This document shows positions 61,405-64,000 of a DNA stretch of 64,000 nt, piece after piece. This DNA comes from JALHFZ01 sp963674625 (lineage in GTDB: Bacteria > Synergistota > Synergistia > Synergistales > Aminobacteriaceae): positions 1,116,001 through 1,180,000 of the forward strand of contig CAXXXO010000004.1 of assembly GCA_963674625.2 (NCBI GenBank), in the 5' to 3' direction. Below the pieces are notes generated by a model, which was given only the letters and a program-made list of their open reading frames with translations, had not been told where the DNA came from and did not search any database. Numbering within the stretch: the first letter of the stretch is position 1; every line of letters begins with the position of its first letter. The translations under genes were made by a program, and so were the position numbers.

Positions 61405-61779
61405 ATGAAAAAAGCCATTCGTACACCCAGCGCCCCCGACCCCGTCGGCCCCTATTCCCAGGGGCTGATCTGCGGCAGCAGGATCTACGTCTCCGGCCAG
61501 GGGCCGAAGAACCAGGCCACCGGCAAGACCCCGGAGGGGGTGGAGGAGCAGACCCGCCAGGTCCTCAAGAACATTCAGGCCATCCTCGAAGCCGGGGGGG
61601 CCACTATGGACCACGTGGTGAAGACCACCGTCCATCTGCAGGAACTGAAGCGGGATTTCCCCGCCTTCAATGCAGTCTACAAGGAGTTCTTCAAAGAGCC
61701 CTATCCCGTCCGGATCACCGTGGGAAGCACTCTCAACAACATCCTCGTGGAGATCGACGTCATCGCCGAATTGGACTGA
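61405..61779 (+). CDS. ridA: RidA family reactive intermediate deaminase
   Basis: A 124-residue trimeric enamine/imine deaminase. It has PVGPYSQG at the N terminus, NIQAILEAGGATMDHVVKTTV in the middle and the catalytic Arg in YPVRITVG near the C terminus. RidA removes 2-aminoacrylate-type products released by PLP ammonia lyases, which fits its place after the SelA-like enzymes and D-aminoacylase. AGGAGG precedes the ATG at 61405. A terminator follows. Confidence 0.93.
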   Translation: MKKAIRTPSAPDPVGPYSQGLICGSRIYVSGQGPKNQATGKTPEGVEEQTRQVLKNIQAILEAGGATMDHVVKTTVHLQELKRDFPAFNAVYKEFFKEPYPVRITVGSTLNNILVEIDVIAELD

Positions 61780-61797
61780 CAAGAGAGCAACACCAGT

Positions 61798-61835
61798 GAG
61801 CCGCGGGGGAATGTCCCCCGGCGGCTCCTTTTTTT
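61798..61835 (+). terminator. Rho-independent terminator after ridA
   Basis: GAGCCGC...GCGGCTC with inner GGGGGA / TCCCCC and an ATG loop, followed by CCTTTTTTTC. It ends the D-aminoacylase, Dpp and RidA unit. Confidence 0.88.
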
Positions 61836-61857
61836 CAGAAAAACGGAGGTGAGTTCC

Positions 61858-62514
61858 ATGAAGGTAATCGCCATCAACGGCAGCCCCAGAAAGAGCTGGA
61901 ATACGGCGGCTCTTCTGAACAGCGCCCTGGAAGGGGCTGCGTCAAAGGGGGCTTCCACGGAGATCGTCCACCTCTATGATCTTGACTATAAGGGGTGCAT
62001 AAGCTGCTTCGCCTGCAAGCGAAGATGGGGAGCGAGCTACGGGAAATGCTCCGTACGGGACGGCCTGACCCCCCTTCTAGAGAAAATCGAAAGAGCTGAC
62101 GCTTTCTTCCTGGGATCCCCCGTATATTTCGGCAATGTCACCGGAGAGACCCGGTCCTTCATGGAGCGGCTGCTCTTTCAGTATCTCGTCTATGCCCGGG
62201 AGGACAGGTCTCTGGCGCCGAAGAAGCAGGTGGGGCTGATATTCACCATGAACCTCTCCGACTCGATTGCAAAGGACAGAGGGTACGACTACATTTTCGA
62301 ATCGACCGCACGGACATTCAGGATGCTCTTCGGATCCGCAGAAATCCTCTCCTCCACGGACACCCTGCAGTTCGAGAACTACTCGGACTATGTGGCTCCT
62401 CTCTTCAATGAGGAGGAGAAAAAGAGACGGCATGAAGAGGAATTTCCGAAGGACTGCAAAAGAGCCTTCGACCTCGGGGTGAAATTTGCCGGCGGAACCG
62501 GAAGCGACTCTTAG
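61858..62514 (+). CDS. Flavodoxin family / FMN reductase-like protein
   Basis: A 218-residue flavoprotein of the iron-sulfur flavoprotein/NADPH-dependent FMN reductase group. The FMN phosphate loop is NGSPRKSWNTAALL at the start; GCISCFACKRRWG has the CxxC motif that in relatives binds a cluster or acts as a redox pair; SPVYFGNVTGETRSFMERL is the second FMN loop. The ATG at 61858 follows GGAGGTG; a GTG inside that site is not used. It lies 23 bases past the ridA terminator. Confidence 0.88.
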   Translation: MKVIAINGSPRKSWNTAALLNSALEGAASKGASTEIVHLYDLDYKGCISCFACKRRWGASYGKCSVRDGLTPLLEKIERADAFFLGSPVYFGNVTGETRSFMERLLFQYLVYAREDRSLAPKKQVGLIFTMNLSDSIAKDRGYDYIFESTARTFRMLFGSAEILSSTDTLQFENYSDYVAPLFNEEEKKRRHEEEFPKDCKRAFDLGVKFAGGTGSDS

Positions 62515-62547
62515 CGCCCCTTGGGCGGAGAAAGACGGGGGAGACCG

Positions 62548-63684
62548 ATGGAGAGCGTACAAAAGCCAAAGGGACCGTGGATTCACCGTTTCCTGATCGT
62601 TTTTTTCACCGCAGTCTTCGCCGTGCTCGTCTACTGGGCCCTCGGCTTTCTGGTGGAGGACATCAGGTCGATTCCCGGTCCCCTTTACCCCGAGATTGAG
62701 AAGGGGTACCTCGACCCCGGACTGACGGAGCAGGAGAAAGCCCTTTCCCGGGAGATCGCCGAGACGGAACGGGCTATCGCCGGCAGAAATGATGAGCTGC
62801 GGATCATAGGTGATACGTCGGGAAATCTTCAGAGGACGATCAACCAGCTTCTGGAACTACAGCGCCTCGCGGTTCAGAAATCCGCCGCCCTTTCCGACCG
62901 GGAGCAGGCCAACCTCTCCGACAGCCTCGCTGCCTTCCTTGAAAGCCAGAAGCGCTACCAGGCGGTCAGCGCTGAACTTTCCCGGCTGACGGAGCGGAGG
63001 GAAACCCTCGCAACAGAAAAAAATACCCTCGAGAGAACCATAGAGGGAAAGCGCCAGCCGGCCAGAGAGGAGTTCGACCGACTCAGGGAAAAGCATAATC
63101 TGCGTCTTGCGGCCCTGCAGCTTGGCATCCTGCTTCCGCTCCTCGCGCTGAGCGCCTTTCTGGTGGTCAGAAAACGGAAAACTCTCTACTTCCCCCTCTT
63201 TCTCGGGTTCGGCTCGGCGGTGCTTGTGAAGGCCGCTCTCGTGATTCATCAGTATTTTCCCACCCGGTATGTCCGGTACCTGCTGGTGGCTGCCCTGCTC
63301 ACAGCCGTGGGGAGGCTCGTCGTCCATTTCATTCGAAGCGCCGCCTTTCCGGACGCACGGCAGCTCTGGAAACAGCATAGGGAAGGATATGAACATTTCC
63401 TCTGTCCCATCTGCGAATACCCGATCAGAAGGGGCCCGAGGAAATTTCTTTTCTGGACCAGGCGCAGCCTGAAAAAGATTGTCCCGTCCGAATACTCCGG
63501 AGAGGATGAGCCCTACTGCTGCCCGTCCTGCGGCACAGTCCTCTTCGAGGAATGTCCACTTTGCCACAGGATCAGGCATGCCCTGCTTCCCTGGTGCGAG
63601 CACTGCTGCGGCGAGAAGAACACGGGAGAGGGCGCCGTCGAAGAGGGCAGCCGGCAGAAATCGACCCGCGATAAGATTTTATAA
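62548..63684 (+). CDS. Membrane protein with coiled coil and zinc ribbons
   Basis: Unrecognised protein of 378 aa. In order: one N-terminal transmembrane helix (about residues 14-38), a long charged coiled coil (about 55-190, rich in Glu, Arg, Leu and Gln), three hydrophobic segments (about 195-270), and a Cys-rich C-terminal domain with CPICEYP, CCPSCG, CPLC and CEHCC, which look like two zinc ribbons. The coiled coil would lie outside the cytoplasm if the first helix exports it. The ATG at 62548 has GGGGGAG upstream. Function unknown. Confidence 0.7.
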   Translation: MESVQKPKGPWIHRFLIVFFTAVFAVLVYWALGFLVEDIRSIPGPLYPEIEKGYLDPGLTEQEKALSREIAETERAIAGRNDELRIIGDTSGNLQRTINQLLELQRLAVQKSAALSDREQANLSDSLAAFLESQKRYQAVSAELSRLTERRETLATEKNTLERTIEGKRQPAREEFDRLREKHNLRLAALQLGILLPLLALSAFLVVRKRKTLYFPLFLGFGSAVLVKAALVIHQYFPTRYVRYLLVAALLTAVGRLVVHFIRSAAFPDARQLWKQHREGYEHFLCPICEYPIRRGPRKFLFWTRRSLKKIVPSEYSGEDEPYCCPSCGTVLFEECPLCHRIRHALLPWCEHCCGEKNTGEGAVEEGSRQKSTRDKIL

Positions 63685-63820
63685 TTTCGGGGAAAGGACC
63701 CTGTACCCGCAGCAATTGAACCCCGGTCATGAAAAGGACATAGGATTACTACCCTGTATCCTGTAAAATACACCCTTGTGGCAGGATTGTCTTCATTTTC
63801 AGAAAGGGGAAGTTTACAGG

Positions 63821-64000
63821 ATGAAGCTTCGTCTGAAGGGGAAAATGCTGGCCCTGATACTGGGGGCGGTGGTTTTGGTGCTTGCGGGGTTGATCTGGTA
63901 TGTTGGAACAGTGGCACGGAATGTGGCCCTTGAAAGTGCCGAGGAGCTCGTGGCGGCCACGTCGGGGAAGGTCGCCCTCGATGTTCGGATCGAAATGGAA
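63821..64000 (+). CDS. Membrane sensor, probable methyl-accepting chemotaxis protein (3' end outside window)
   Basis: Sixty codons are visible. A short basic start (MKLRLKGK) and a transmembrane helix (about residues 9-26) are followed by an extracytoplasmic helix with ESAEELVAATSGKVALD, the usual opening of a dCache sensor in chemoreceptors. The signalling domain lies beyond the window, so a histidine kinase or cyclase with the same sensor cannot be excluded. Confidence 0.6.
   Translation, partial: MKLRLKGKMLALILGAVVLVLAGLIWYVGTVARNVALESAEELVAATSGKVALDVRIEME

Overview
The window looks like a chromosomal stretch from an anaerobic, amino-acid- and peptide-fermenting bacterium of the Synergistota (Synergistetes). 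The main evidence is two surface beta-helix proteins ending in a Gly-Gly-Cys / hydrophobic / Arg-Arg-Arg tail of the 'Synergist-CTERM' type. Supporting evidence is the crowd of amidohydrolases, TRAP and peptide ABC transporters, tryptophanase and kynureninase, the high GC content, and a gene whose reading depends on UGA being decoded as selenocysteine. No rRNA gene, complete tRNA, CRISPR array, phage or intact insertion sequence was seen.

Layout. 1-5.6 kb: end of an MFS transporter, then a minus-strand TolC / MacA / MacB-type ATPase / permease efflux operon. 5.7-8.5 kb: an M20 amidohydrolase with two small polytopic membrane proteins. 8.5-13.1 kb: an unusual leader region carrying a tRNA 3'-end fragment, an amidase, an M20 peptidase-like hydrolase and kynureninase. 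13.3-21.4 kb: RecQ, a ZIP-like protein, an MFS transporter, a molybdopterin oxidoreductase, an alpha/beta hydrolase and an AspT-like carrier. 21.4-22.4 kb: a selenocysteine peroxiredoxin with its own promoter, SECIS-like hairpin and terminator. 22.4-27.1 kb: tandem beta-helix surface proteins and tryptophanase. 27.2-30.0 kb: an endonuclease/exonuclease/phosphatase-family protein, cardiolipin synthase and a Cys-rich SRPBCC protein. 30.2-35.2 kb: an IlvD/Edd dehydratase and a TRAP transporter. 35.2-43.4 kb: tandem PAS-GGDEF cyclases, an SH3 protein, an alpha/beta hydrolase, a PIN/NYN-like protein, YibE/F, alkaline phosphatase and pantothenate synthetase.

43.4-61.8 kb is a large catabolic region. 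It holds an M20 hydrolase and a KDPG-type aldolase divergent from a YheO-like regulator, a polar amino acid ABC transporter, a PIG-L deacetylase, two SelA-like PLP enzymes, an amidohydrolase, a D-aminoacylase, a complete Dpp/Opp-type ABC transporter and RidA. Together they suggest uptake and stepwise deacylation and deamination of N-acylated or D-amino compounds, with RidA removing enamine/imine by-products. Base composition switches abruptly inside this region, even inside single genes, which points to mosaic acquisition. The window ends with a flavodoxin-like reductase, a membrane coiled-coil/zinc-ribbon protein and the start of a membrane sensor, probably a chemoreceptor.
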